Shown here piece after piece: positions 57,301-64,000 of a DNA stretch of 64,000 bases (position 1 is the first letter of the stretch; each line of letters begins with the position of its first letter). The translations under genes and the position numbers were made by a program. Below the pieces are notes generated by a model that saw only the letters and a program-made list of their open reading frames with translations, was not told where the DNA came from and ran no database searches. Origin of the DNA: Kribbella sandramycini (GTDB taxonomy: Bacteria > Actinomycetota > Actinomycetes > Propionibacteriales > Kribbellaceae); NCBI RefSeq assembly GCF_013131805.1, contig NZ_JABJRC010000002.1:558001-622000 (forward strand), given 5' to 3'.

Positions 57301-58170
57301 GGGCTGACGTCGCGGAAGGGGCTGAAGGGGGAGGGGACCGAAGGTGAGGTCGCCGTCCCCGACCAGCAGCGGTACATCACGATCGGCGTCAGCCCGAAGG
57401 TGAGTTTCGACCACCACATGGGGCAGGCGAAGATCGAGAAGATCGTCGTCCACCAGATCGACGTCGACGATCTCGACCACTTCTTCCCCAACGGTCTGCC
57501 CGACGAGCTCAAACCCCCGCAGGCCCCGCAAGGCGCAGCTCCGCAACACCAGAGCCCGCAGCAGCACAGCCCGCAACACGAGAGCCCGCAGCAGCAGAGT
57601 CCGCAACAGCAGGCTCCGGAGCAGCACCACAGTCCGCAGCAGCAGGGTGGCCCGGCAGCGGGCGACTGGACGCCGGGGGACTCGCGGTACGGCGTCAGCT
57701 CGAAAGCGGGGTTCGACCCGGCGTTCCATCACAAGGCGCTGGGCGACCAGTTCGCGCCCGGCGTCCATGACGAGGCCGGCAAGTTCCTGCCGAAGGAGCG
57801 GTCGATCGCCGATCGGCTGCACGGCGAGGGCCGGCGGGTGGACGCGCGGGAAGAGGACCACACCAAGCAGCACCTGAAGAACCCCGAAGCGATGGTCCGT
57901 CAGGATCCGGCGGACCCGGGCCGGATCACCGAGTTCAAGACGCTGAACAGCGGCTCGGCGAACGCGGCCAAGCGCAACATCAACGACGCCAGCGACCAGG
58001 TGCCACCGGACGGCGAGGTGGTCGTGGACGGCCGGAACGTCGGCCTGACCGAGGAGGACGCGTTGCGCGCGTACCGCAAGGCGCTCGGGCAGCCGGGGAA
58101 GACGGTGGCGGCGAAGGTGCACATGATTCTCGGCGACGGCCGGTTCGTGACGTATGTGAAGGAGAGCTGA
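51310..58170 (+). CDS. Giant type VII polymorphic toxin with three effector modules
   Basis: The 2286-residue protein has: helical ESX-type N-terminus (1-160); hydrophobic region (200-410); Pro-rich repeats (438-680); Asp/Arg/Thr-Pro repeats (795-1075) flanked by SIADRLDGKQPTI units. Papain-fold toxin domain (about 1130-1390): Cys1225 in MNCPDVSRAV, His1319 in GGGHRFTAYV, Asp1335 in WLDGQ. Long repeat linker (1400-1820). ADP-ribosyltransferase-like domain (about 1822-2060): TLYQGVR, HMS1966IDPKVAQSF, E2011-G-E2013. Gln-rich linker. C-terminal CdiA-type nuclease domain (about 2118-2286): EED 2181-2183 and E2208-F-K2210. A contact-dependent or secreted antibacterial toxin is inferred. The next gene overlaps its stop. 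Confidence 0.85.
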   Translation: MIKPDGIPIAPLHHLVESLELNVGPMRDLGQPIVDVGNNVHSTFGRLEGCYQAPERDLLIHSTQKVQKNLGEFGRSLPPMAGHLDRLARETKGHLDRLRQIRREAIEWTAKMKADPDWRKKEDMVNQSNRMVDDVNKIMKEHLPNLCFAVASDIVKLHGGKAWDPKTGLREGEQPKEQKQQEGEPPEDPWGKHEERDKPWYEDTIDFVGNVLLGVVQCLAEAVEGILTLIPVLPIIASFPGAEKWVKDNLWGWELPTWKDAGNAWKGVAQLGAHLVYAPVEWAWWGFDKLTGLDTRPQFVKELGESGVAMLKGIVAWDEWSKNPGKALGMTLTNIVTTVATGGVGGAVKGAAMAGKFGAASGLALKAVAVTDKVGALKAGLIDKGLNVAAKIPTVKNVLDQAAKIPIVGENFKVQVPKVDVPSAGHTPTMRADTPSLDTPSTPSIPHTPNTPDIPHTPGTPHTPNTPGTPNAPGTPNTPGTPNTPNAPGTPNAPGTPNAPGTPNAPGTPNAPGTPNTPNAPGTPNTPGTPDSPGTPGTPNAPGTPNTPNAPGTPNAPGTPNTPNTPNSPGTPNAPGTPNTPNTPNSPGTPNTPNSPGTPGELRSIDNTPTPGTGTPHTPGTGTQGTGTPNIPGTGTPHTPGTGTPNPPGTGTPNIPGTGTPNVPGTGTPHTPGTGTPNTPGTPTPDVAPAARAADPVVAPMMPPVHPGVPHTPGAPNTPGTGTPNTPGTSRQTIGDRLDGKQPTISQRLSGDPVAPTPRQSIADRLDGKQPTISERLDGVPSNPSATPTRTPGADRTPDGQRKPDGDRTPETGRTPDGRRTPDSDRTPGGDRAPDADRTPDADRTPEGDRTPDGQRTPDGDRAPETGRTPDADRTPDADQTPGGDRTPDGRRTPDADRTPDGQRSPNGDRTPDAERTPGGDRTPDGDRTPDGQRAADGNSPGSGRQSIADRLDGKQPTIGERLAGDPVPPTPRQSIADRLDGKQPTIGERLDGVPPNRAADAGRTPDAPRTPDGDRTPDAGRTPDTNRAADTNRAADTNRTPDTNRAPEAGRAADADGTPGNGRTPERDPLTGRRVDDGQRFPDPARPDYRDPSGLNDTPPAGREPGYNPNQRPDDPRFYTHGTDTPTPRRDPNRTYDAGNDPKYDSPLERQKLLDQMKPESAQPVPNKLRSDVDGFNHIKPDPMDPRAGELVNKVGDDPVRNVPDWVHKLNPDNGKSLHYGMNCPDVSRAVCEIFNGEPPRLPAGNKFKSGENPDTTLEWMGLDDVPPGYKHARDPRTQPAGFEFDQQAFQKVRDALQGRPPGTHANIGVNYTGGGGHRFTAYVDADGSMKWLDGQPSANARQFPDGSPEQRAAIQRDMVKHSNQLPVASHLDYLDFSVREPGGVWEGTPRSANTPPASQRSLPPERQTAQTSTPDQPYAARETPQWDPSRLDGPTPHADAPAAGRTEPHPPQSVADRLGQPTRTPESISNALDGDSALSSRLGDQPPRPPEHSASSVRDALDGESPVGSRLGEQPRTPEQPAGSVRDALDGESPVGSRLGEQPRPPESVRDALDGQSSLADRLAPGRTPGEGITRREWQQPDAPHQPDAPRQPEQPHQPEAPRTPEQPRQPEAPRQPEQPQAPHQPEAPRQPEAPRQPDGPRQPEQPVWERPQQRQAEPADPFARQTGDLNDGPGSRVDPEATQRVSPETIRNADARAGQQPDVPRQPEAQQPRQPEAQQQPGAPRQPEAPVWERPGRAEQPDPFGRRTGDLNDGPGHRADPDATQRVSADDIRRADAEATQRISGDDIRRADADATQRVSADDVRRADAEAKQADTTPDFYPEDYGFQPAQRHRTLDPAAQHRYDVDAEDFGRRVTPEEAQAIDTMTGSQFSTVNRAMHKGHSVDDLPELLKDGSSGITPEAITAARQFQAALRKAEPPASPRTLYQGVRAPKGTKASDLMAWVKETFPVGGVQQVRAFQHMSIDPKVAQSFTTISDRVGVVKEVMTRKGAPLGGLTSRKGLKGEGTEGEVAVPDQQRYITIGVSPKVSFDHHMGQAKIEKIVVHQIDVDDLDHFFPNGLPDELKPPQAPQGAAPQHQSPQQHSPQHESPQQQSPQQQAPEQHHSPQQQGGPAAGDWTPGDSRYGVSSKAGFDPAFHHKALGDQFAPGVHDEAGKFLPKERSIADRLHGEGRRVDAREEDHTKQHLKNPEAMVRQDPADPGRITEFKTLNSGSANAAKRNINDASDQVPPDGEVVVDGRNVGLTEEDALRAYRKALGQPGKTVAAKVHMILGDGRFVTYVKES
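52621..53355 (+). repeat. In-frame Asn-Thr-Pro-Gly-Thr-Pro repeat array
   Basis: About 730 bases encode tandem NTPGTP/NAPGTP hexapeptides (residues about 438-600), then GTGTP/NTPGTGTP units (about 608-680). Unit DNA is similar but drifts at third positions, so the peptide pattern is selected. It probably forms a rigid extended stalk between the export domain and the effector modules. Confidence 0.9.
53692..54118 (+). repeat. In-frame Asp-Arg-Thr-Pro-Asp-Gly repeat array
   Basis: About 24 units of a hexa/heptapeptide DRTPDG/ADRTPD/GQRTPDG cover residues 795-937. It is charged and Pro-containing, unlike the neutral array before it. A shorter DTNRAAD-type version continues at 54300-54450. It is bounded on both sides by the SIADRLDGKQPTI pairs. 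Confidence 0.88.
56250..56755 (+). repeat. Duplicated linker segment in toxin gene
   Basis: A block running from PVWERP through DPF-RxTGDLNDGPG-R-DP-ATQRVS (56250-56400) recurs at 56505-56620. A 23-24-residue unit ADAEATQRISGDDIRR then repeats three times up to 56755. Such internal duplications provide homology for length change or module exchange. Confidence 0.8.
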
Positions 58171-58652
58171 TGGCCGCGCGGGAGAACATCTTCGTGCTGG
58201 CGGGCTGGAGCGTGCCGGACGAGGTCAAGAGCCTCGCCCAGGTGCTCGGGCTCGAGCCGATCCCGGACACCTCCGGCGCGGGGCCGGACCAGTACGGCCT
58301 GCGCGGCCCGGCGCAGACCGTCCAGGGCGTGCTCGGCTACCTGATCCAGCCTAACCTGCACGCCGAGCCGAACCCGGCGCCCGAGGACGTCCAGGCGATC
58401 GACGGTTTCCAGATCGAGATCGACATCTGGCTCGGCGGTGACGAGGCCGTCCAGCGGCACGAGGCCCGGCTGGTCTTCGACCGGCTGGTCGCCGCCCGTC
58501 CGGAGGTCGGGATGGCGCTGACCCACGATCTCGATGAACTCGTCGCGGCCTACCGGCCCGGCTATGGTGTGCACGTCTTCCCCCCGGGGACGACGATGGA
58601 CGCACCGTACGCCGAGCAGTGGCGCGGCTGGGTGCCGGAAACGAGGAGCTGA
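58170..58652 (+). CDS. Putative immunity protein for the giant toxin
   Basis: The 160-residue acidic, soluble protein starts with an ATG overlapping the toxin TGA by one base, the usual place for an immunity gene. It has no signal peptide or membrane helix. Segments such as IDGFQIEIDIWLGGDEAVQRHEARLVFDRLVAARPEVGMALTHDLDELVAAY suggest an alpha/beta fold. By position it should neutralise the C-terminal nuclease module. I do not recognise a named immunity family. Confidence 0.7.
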   Translation: MAARENIFVLAGWSVPDEVKSLAQVLGLEPIPDTSGAGPDQYGLRGPAQTVQGVLGYLIQPNLHAEPNPAPEDVQAIDGFQIEIDIWLGGDEAVQRHEARLVFDRLVAARPEVGMALTHDLDELVAAYRPGYGVHVFPPGTTMDAPYAEQWRGWVPETRS

Positions 58653-58656
58653 ACCG

Positions 58657-58926
58657 ATGTCGGGGAACTACGGCACACAGGTCATCGAGTCGGTGGCCGT
58701 TCGCCGCCGGCGGCTGCGCGAGGCGTGGCTGTTCGGATCCGACCGGGTCCGCAACACGCTGAACGAGCACACCGGCAAGGTCCTGGGCAGCGTGATGCTG
58801 GCCGCGATCATCTGCGCGGGTTTCGCCGGCTACGGCTACTTCAAGACGTCGATGGCCAAGCAGAACCAGCAGCAGCCGGGCACCAGCCAGACCACCGGCC
58901 CGGCCAGCCCGCAACCCAGCCGCTGA
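58657..58926 (+). CDS. Small single-pass membrane protein of type VII locus
   Basis: The 89-residue protein has a cytoplasmic basic stretch (RRRRLREAWLFG), one membrane helix (about 44-64, VLGSVMLAAIICAGFAGYGYF) and a Gln/Pro/Thr-rich outer tail. It begins 4 bases after the putative immunity gene. The topology resembles small accessory membrane proteins of ESX systems. Its role is unknown. ATG 58657 is selected; the longer frame overlaps the previous gene. Confidence 0.72.
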   Translation: MSGNYGTQVIESVAVRRRRLREAWLFGSDRVRNTLNEHTGKVLGSVMLAAIICAGFAGYGYFKTSMAKQNQQQPGTSQTTGPASPQPSR

Positions 58927-58937
58927 CCCTAGCTAGC

Positions 58938-59834
58938 TCACCAGCGGTTCGCTCGCCCGAACAGGTGCCGCAGCCACGTACGCCGTGGCTGCGGCTTCAG
59001 CGCGGGCGGCAGGACGGCGGACGGCGGCGACGCCAGCGTCACCGGGACCTGCACCAGATGATCGCCCTGCAGCCAGTACAGGTCGGGGGAGCACTGGTCC
59101 GGCGCGTCGCGGTAGCACTCGGCGATCCACTGCGCCAACGCGTCCGCGCGCTGCTGCCCGGCGTCCGCTGGGCAGTACGCGATCGTGCTCAGCCGCGGCA
59201 CCCCGACCAGGACGCCGGCGCCCCGCGATGCCTGCGGCAACAACTTTTCCCGGTCGACGATCGCCATCGACACCAGCGGATCGCCGTCCCGGCGGAGAAT
59301 ACTGAACCCCTGGTACGGGATCGCTTCCAGGTCAGCGATGTCGTCGAGGGTAAGGCGCACCGGGGACGGCGCCGCCGGGTCGCCGAGCCCGAGCATCGAC
59401 CGCCGGACGACGGTCAGCCGGCGCAGCTCGGCGCCGGTCCGGACGAAGACCACCACCTCGAAGTGGTCGCCGAACGGGAGCAAGGCGTCGGCCACCGGGC
59501 CCGCCGTCCGCGCCGACCAGCCGCGCTGGACCAGTAACGCCCGTTGCCGTTCGCCGACGTCGCCGTACCGGTGTTCCTCGGTGGCGAGCTCACCCTCCGC
59601 GACGACGGCGCGCAGCCAGGCCTCGATCTGTTCCGCCCAGCGGGCCTGTGGTAGCTGTAGGCAACGATCGACGATCTCGCCGACCCCGACGACGGCCGAC
59701 ATCTGCAGGGCGCCGCGGCCCCAGCCCACCTCGACGGTCTGCTCGGTGGTGTCGACCACACAGCCGGGCAGCCAGATCGGGGCCAGGTCGGCGATTACCT
59801 GAACTACATCGAGCGCCTCACTCGTGCCTGTCAT
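58938..59834 (-). CDS. Type VII locus protein of unknown function
   Basis: The 298-residue soluble protein is on the opposite strand to the rest of the locus. No signal peptide or membrane helix is seen. It contains LDVVQVIADLAPIWLPGCVVDTTEQTVEVGWGRGALQMS at the N-terminus, and a basic C-terminus (PQPRRTWLRHLFGRANRW) that might contact membrane or nucleic acid. ATG 59834 is chosen; upstream in-frame codons run antisense to eccC. It diverges from eccC over 100 bases, so the two may share regulation. No family recognised. Confidence 0.7.
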   Translation of the reverse strand: MTGTSEALDVVQVIADLAPIWLPGCVVDTTEQTVEVGWGRGALQMSAVVGVGEIVDRCLQLPQARWAEQIEAWLRAVVAEGELATEEHRYGDVGERQRALLVQRGWSARTAGPVADALLPFGDHFEVVVFVRTGAELRRLTVVRRSMLGLGDPAAPSPVRLTLDDIADLEAIPYQGFSILRRDGDPLVSMAIVDREKLLPQASRGAGVLVGVPRLSTIAYCPADAGQQRADALAQWIAECYRDAPDQCSPDLYWLQGDHLVQVPVTLASPPSAVLPPALKPQPRRTWLRHLFGRANRW

Positions 59835-59934
59835 CCCATGACCTCTCCCACCACTACAGTGTGCCGGGCATCCGTTCGGTAAGAAGTATGAGTTCCCCCG
59901 CGCAACCGCGGGCTGGTCAGCGGAGGAAACCTTA

Positions 59935-62900
59935 GTGGCAAGCCGGATCGTGCACCGCCCGGCGCGGCGCACACCTGCCCCCGGGGTACAGCAGCAGCGA
60001 GTCATCGAGCCCGCCCCGAGCCTCGGCGGTGGAGGCGGCGGCGGTGGCGGCGGCCAGGCGGCGCAGATGCTGCTGCCGATGGTCGGCAGCCTGGGCTCGG
60101 TGGCGATGATGACGATGGGCCGCTCCGGCCCGATGGTGATGATCGGCATCGTCGTCCTGGTGCTCACCCTGCTCGGATCGCTGGTCGGCATGCTCGCCGG
60201 TCGTGGCCGGGGCGGCAAGGAGCGCAAGTCGAAGCGCGCCCAGTACCTGGACTACCTGGAGCGCCTGCGCGAGGACTTCTCGGGCCAGGAGCGCAAGGCC
60301 CGTGCCGAGGCGCTCGAGCTGAACCCGCCGCCGGACGCCCTGCTGGACTGCGTGGCCGATGTCTCCCGGCTGTGGGAGCGGCGGCGGACCGACAGCGACT
60401 TCCTGCAGCCGCGGTGCGGTAGCGGCCGGGTGCCGGTCGTACCGGCCGTAGTGGGCCAGTCCGGTTCGGCGATGGAGCCGCCGGACCAGTTCATGATGGC
60501 CGAGGCGAACGCGCTGGTCCGCCGGTTCACGCTGATCCCGGACATGCCGCTGACGATCCCGCTGGACCACGTCGGCAACGTCAGCATCATCGGCGACCGC
60601 GAGGGCGTCGTGCGGGTGGCTCGCTCGCTGCTCGTGCAGACCGCGGTCTTCCACGCGCCCGAGGACGTCGAGTTCGCCGCCTGCTACCCGCCGTCCGCTT
60701 TCGCGGACTGGCAGTGGCTGGGCTGGCTGCCGCACGTTCAGGACCCGGAGCGCCGCCAGGGCCCGATCCCGTTCCGCCGGATCGCCGACAACCCGTACAA
60801 GCTCGCGCAGATCCTGTCCGGCGACCTGGCCAAGCGCGTGCAGTGGGCGACCGAGTCGCGCCGCGGCTCGGTGGACTTCGAGGACCGCCGCCGGCTCACG
60901 CAGCGGCTGCTCGTCCTGCACGACACGTACGGCGAGGTCGCATCGGAGGTTCGCCCCCAGGCGGACGACTCGATCGTGCCGGGGGAGCTGGGCGTCACCG
61001 TCCTGCACCTGGTCGCGGACCGGGTGCAGGAGCCGAGCCAGGTGACCATGCGGATCACCGTGTACGGCGACGAGGTCCGCATCGAGGATCTGCGCGGCCA
61101 GTACCCGATGACCGCCAGCGGCCAGGTCGACCGGCTGGACGCCGCCGTCGCCGAGGGCGTCGCTCGCGAGCTCTCCTCACTGCGCCTGTCGGCGGAGTCC
61201 CTCGAGGAGGACGCCGCCCTGGAGAACGTCGACTTCATGGGCCTGCTGAACATCGACGACGTCGCCCAGCTCGACTTCAACCGCCTGTGGCAGCCGCGGC
61301 CGGACCGGCAGTTCCTCCGCGTCCCGCTCGGTGTGGACGACAGCGGCGCGACGACGCTGATCGACCTGAAGGAGTCGGCCCAGCTCGGTATGGGCCCGCA
61401 CGGCCTCATCATCGGCGCCACCGGCTCCGGTAAGTCCGAAGTACTGCGGACGATGGTGCTCGCGCTGCTGTCGACGCACACCCCGGACGACCTGGCCCTG
61501 GTGCTGGTCGACTTCAAGGGCGGTGCGACGTTCGCGCCGTTCGAGGGCGTGCCGCACGTGGCCGGCATCATCACCAACCTGCAGGACGACGCGAGCATGA
61601 TCGAGCGCGCGTACGCCAGCCTCGCCGGTGAGGTCCAGCGCCGCCAGCAGGTCCTGCGGGACGCCGGCAACATCGCGAACATCACCGACTACCGGATGCA
61701 CCGGGCCCAGCGCCCGGACATGCCGGCGCTGCCGCACCTGTTCGTGATCATCGACGAGTTCGGCGAGCTGCTGAACCAGCGGCCCGACTTCATCGACCTG
61801 TTCCTGTCGATCGGCCGTATCGGCCGTTCGATCGGTGTGCACCTGCTGCTGTCCAGCCAGCGGATCGAGTCCGGCGTACTGCGCGGTCTCGACACCTACC
61901 TGTCCTACCGGCTCGGTCTGCGGACGTTCTCCGAGGAGGAGAGCCGCACCGTGCTGAACACGCCGGATGCGTTCCACCTGCCGCCGCTGCCCGGTTTCGG
62001 CTTCCTGAAGGTCGACACCAGCGTCTACCAGCGGTTCAAGGCGGCCTACGTGTCCGGCGCCTACAGCGCGCCGACGGCAACCGTTGTGGACGAGGACGAG
62101 GGCGACGGCTTCCAGATGCACGAGCTGGTGCCGTACCAGCTGCTGGAGTCGGAGATCGCCGCTCAGAAGCCGGTGGAGGTCAAGGCGACCGAGCGGACGA
62201 CCGGTCCGACGGTTCTGAACGTTTTCGTCGACCAGGTACGCAAGGCGGCCCAGCCGGTCCTGCAGATCTGGCTGCCGCCGCTGCCGGCCGCCTGCACGCT
62301 GGACGGCATCGGCGGTCGCGCGGACTTCGTCGACGGCCGCGGCCTGCAGCTGTCTGTCCGGCCGCCGCAGATGCACCCGCCGATCGGTGTCATCGACGAC
62401 CCGGCGCATCAGCGCCAGGAGGTCTACCGCCTGGACCTGACCCGGGCCGGTGGACACGTAGCGATCGTCGGCGGTCCGCAGTCCGGTAAGACGACCGCTC
62501 TGCGGACGCTGGTCACCTCGCTGGCCCACACGCACACTCCGGCCGAGGTGGCGATCTACGCGCTCGACCTGGCCGGTGGCGGTATGCAGGCGCTGGCCAA
62601 CCTGCCGCATGTCGGCGGCGTCGCGCTGCGCACGGACCGTGAGCGAGTACGCCGTACCGTCGAGGAGATCCGGTCGATGATCGACCACCGGGAGCGGGTC
62701 TTCCGCAACCACGGGATCGACACGATGGAGGCCCTGCGCTCAGACCACGCGGCCGGCCGGCTGCCCGAGCTGCCGACCGCGGACGTCGTACTGGTCGTCG
62801 ACAACTTCGGCGCCCTGCGGACGACGTTCGACGAGCTGGAGGAGCCGATCGGCGACATCCTGCAGCGTGGCAGCAGCTACGGCGTCCACGTCGTCGCGGG

Positions 62901-63972
62901 CATGATGCGCTGGAACGACGTCCGCATGCAGAGCCAGGCGCTGTTCGGGACGATGCTCGAGCTGCGGCTCAACGACCCGACCGACTCGAACATCGACCGG
63001 CGGCTGCAAGAGGTGCTGCGCAAGACCGGTCCAGGCCGGATGCTGATCCCGGGCAGCAAGCTGTTCGGCCAGCTCGCGCTGCCGCGGGTCGACGGCATCC
63101 TCTCGGACGAGAACCTGTCCGACGTGCTGGAGGGCCAGGCGGTTCAGCTGCGCTCCACCTGGCACGGAGCGTCGGCGCCGCAGATCCGGATCCTGCCGCT
63201 GCAACTGCCGCGCAACCAGGTCGGCGACGACATCCGCGAGCCGGCCGTCGTTCCGATCGGCGTCGACGAGCGCGCCCTGGCGCCCGTCTACCTGGATCTG
63301 GCCGGTCGTGACAGCAACCTGGTCGTCTTCGGCGATAGCGGCTCGGGCAAGACCAACATGGTCCGCCTGGTCATCCAGCAGCTGATCGAGCGGCACGCGT
63401 CCGAAGAGCTGGTCTTCGCCGTGATGGACCCGCGGCGCGGCCTGCGCGAGTACGTCCCCGAGGCGTACGTCGGGGGCTACGCGCCGACCGGCCGGATCGC
63501 CGGGGGCCTGGCCGCCGGTGTGTCCGAGGAGCTCGCGAAGCGGATGCCGGACGACACCGGCAAGGTCCCGGAGAGCGGCCTCGGCGGCCCGCGGATCGTG
63601 ATCGTCGCCGACGACTACGACCTGCTGACCGCGGGCTCGCAGTCGCCGATGGACCCGTTCCTGCCCTACATCGCGGCCGGTCGCGACATCCGGCTGCACT
63701 TCATCGTGACGCGGCGCGCCTCCGGAGCGTCCCGGCAGATGTATGAGCCGTTCCTGTCGGCGGTCCTGGAGACCGGCGCGGCCGGGCTCGTGCTGTCCGG
63801 CGACCGGGCCGAGGGGCAGCTGTTCACCGGCGCCTACCCGGGCGACTACCCGCCCGGCCGCGGCATGTTCGTCCGGCGCGGCGACGCCGCGCAGCTCGTC
63901 CAGACCGCGATGGCCGACCCGGCGCCGGCCGCCGTCCCCACGACCGGAACCAGCGGAGGAACGACGCCATGA
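59935..63972 (+). CDS. eccC: Type VII secretion motor ATPase EccC (fused FtsK/SpoIIIE type)
   Basis: The 1345-residue fused EccCa-EccCb protein starts at GTG 59935 with GGAGG at 59922-59926. A Gly-rich segment precedes two membrane helices (about 45-62 and 64-86). Three FtsK-type ATPase domains follow: Walker A GATGSGKS (Lys500), GGPQSGKT (Lys852) and GDSGSGKT (Lys1139). VLVDFKGGATFAPFEG and VIIDEFGELL give the domain-1 core. It drives export and recognises C-terminal signals of WXG100-type substrates. Its stop overlaps the next ATG (63969-63972). Confidence 0.93.
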   Translation: MASRIVHRPARRTPAPGVQQQRVIEPAPSLGGGGGGGGGGQAAQMLLPMVGSLGSVAMMTMGRSGPMVMIGIVVLVLTLLGSLVGMLAGRGRGGKERKSKRAQYLDYLERLREDFSGQERKARAEALELNPPPDALLDCVADVSRLWERRRTDSDFLQPRCGSGRVPVVPAVVGQSGSAMEPPDQFMMAEANALVRRFTLIPDMPLTIPLDHVGNVSIIGDREGVVRVARSLLVQTAVFHAPEDVEFAACYPPSAFADWQWLGWLPHVQDPERRQGPIPFRRIADNPYKLAQILSGDLAKRVQWATESRRGSVDFEDRRRLTQRLLVLHDTYGEVASEVRPQADDSIVPGELGVTVLHLVADRVQEPSQVTMRITVYGDEVRIEDLRGQYPMTASGQVDRLDAAVAEGVARELSSLRLSAESLEEDAALENVDFMGLLNIDDVAQLDFNRLWQPRPDRQFLRVPLGVDDSGATTLIDLKESAQLGMGPHGLIIGATGSGKSEVLRTMVLALLSTHTPDDLALVLVDFKGGATFAPFEGVPHVAGIITNLQDDASMIERAYASLAGEVQRRQQVLRDAGNIANITDYRMHRAQRPDMPALPHLFVIIDEFGELLNQRPDFIDLFLSIGRIGRSIGVHLLLSSQRIESGVLRGLDTYLSYRLGLRTFSEEESRTVLNTPDAFHLPPLPGFGFLKVDTSVYQRFKAAYVSGAYSAPTATVVDEDEGDGFQMHELVPYQLLESEIAAQKPVEVKATERTTGPTVLNVFVDQVRKAAQPVLQIWLPPLPAACTLDGIGGRADFVDGRGLQLSVRPPQMHPPIGVIDDPAHQRQEVYRLDLTRAGGHVAIVGGPQSGKTTALRTLVTSLAHTHTPAEVAIYALDLAGGGMQALANLPHVGGVALRTDRERVRRTVEEIRSMIDHRERVFRNHGIDTMEALRSDHAAGRLPELPTADVVLVVDNFGALRTTFDELEEPIGDILQRGSSYGVHVVAGMMRWNDVRMQSQALFGTMLELRLNDPTDSNIDRRLQEVLRKTGPGRMLIPGSKLFGQLALPRVDGILSDENLSDVLEGQAVQLRSTWHGASAPQIRILPLQLPRNQVGDDIREPAVVPIGVDERALAPVYLDLAGRDSNLVVFGDSGSGKTNMVRLVIQQLIERHASEELVFAVMDPRRGLREYVPEAYVGGYAPTGRIAGGLAAGVSEELAKRMPDDTGKVPESGLGGPRIVIVADDYDLLTAGSQSPMDPFLPYIAAGRDIRLHFIVTRRASGASRQMYEPFLSAVLETGAAGLVLSGDRAEGQLFTGAYPGDYPPGRGMFVRRGDAAQLVQTAMADPAPAAVPTTGTSGGTTP

Positions 63973-64000
63973 CGTATGACCTGGTGGCTCTTGTGGACGG
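63969..64000 (+). CDS. Start of next type VII locus gene (partial)
   Basis: ATG 63969 overlaps the eccC stop (ATGA) and opens a frame MTYDLVALVD that runs off the right edge. Only 10 residues are visible, so no family can be named. A further secretion component is expected from the operon order. Confidence 0.5.
   Translation, partial: MTYDLVALVD

Overview
The window is high-GC actinobacterial chromosome. The best fit is Propionibacteriales, Kribbella- or Nocardioides-like. Evidence: a complete Pup-proteasome locus, abundant GTG starts, SigE-family and ECF sigma factors, and a type VII (ESX) secretion locus. The genus is inferred from gene content and protein style, not from a search.

Layout. 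1-1.6 kb: SigE-family sigma factor coupled to a membrane-anchored protein that runs off the left edge. 1.8-5.9 kb: glycerol operon (facilitator, kinase, FAD glycerol-3-phosphate dehydrogenase) behind a palindromic operator. 6-7.6 kb: two tandem paralogous acetyltransferases. 7.6-10.5 kb: a secreted protein and a small secretion-like set (YbaB-like, WXG-like, DUF1023-type hydrolase). 10.6-12.8 kb: a second glycerol kinase with an IclR regulator. 12.9-16.1 kb: MacB/FtsX-type ABC exporter. 16.2-28 kb: the conserved block recB-like nuclease, Tat lipoprotein dioxygenase, site-2 protease, trmI, proteasome ATPase, an ECF sigma pair, NUDIX, dop, pup, prcB, prcA. It continues by overlapping genes into a NUDIX hydrolase and a GH84 hexosaminidase. 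30.7-33.2 kb: ZTP riboswitch-folD, aroH, tyrA. 33.1-36 kb: LysR, tartrate/malate-type dehydrogenase, haloacetate-dehalogenase-like hydrolase. 36-38.8 kb: cmk, plsC, der. 38.9 kb: tRNA-Pro(GGG) followed by a PD-(D/E)XK endonuclease gene. 39.9-45.3 kb: TetR-MMPL exporter and a large transmembrane receptor-like protein. 45.4-49.6 kb: isomerase, metallo-hydrolase, SOS-boxed uvrA.

The most unusual region is 49.8-64 kb, a type VII secretion locus. Small helical WXG100-like proteins and two accessory proteins lead into a 2286-residue secreted polymorphic toxin. It carries three recognisable candidate effector modules: papain-fold, ADP-ribosyltransferase-like and a C-terminal CdiA-type PD-(D/E)XK nuclease. 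Long Pro/Thr/Asp-rich repeats separate them. One putative immunity gene overlaps its stop codon. A small membrane protein, an unidentified opposite-strand gene and the EccC motor ATPase follow. The other ESX core genes (EccB, EccD, EccE, mycosin) are not in the window and probably lie to the right.

Both ends cut genes: the 3' end of the first gene and nearly all of the last are missing. pafA, the Pup ligase, is not present here.
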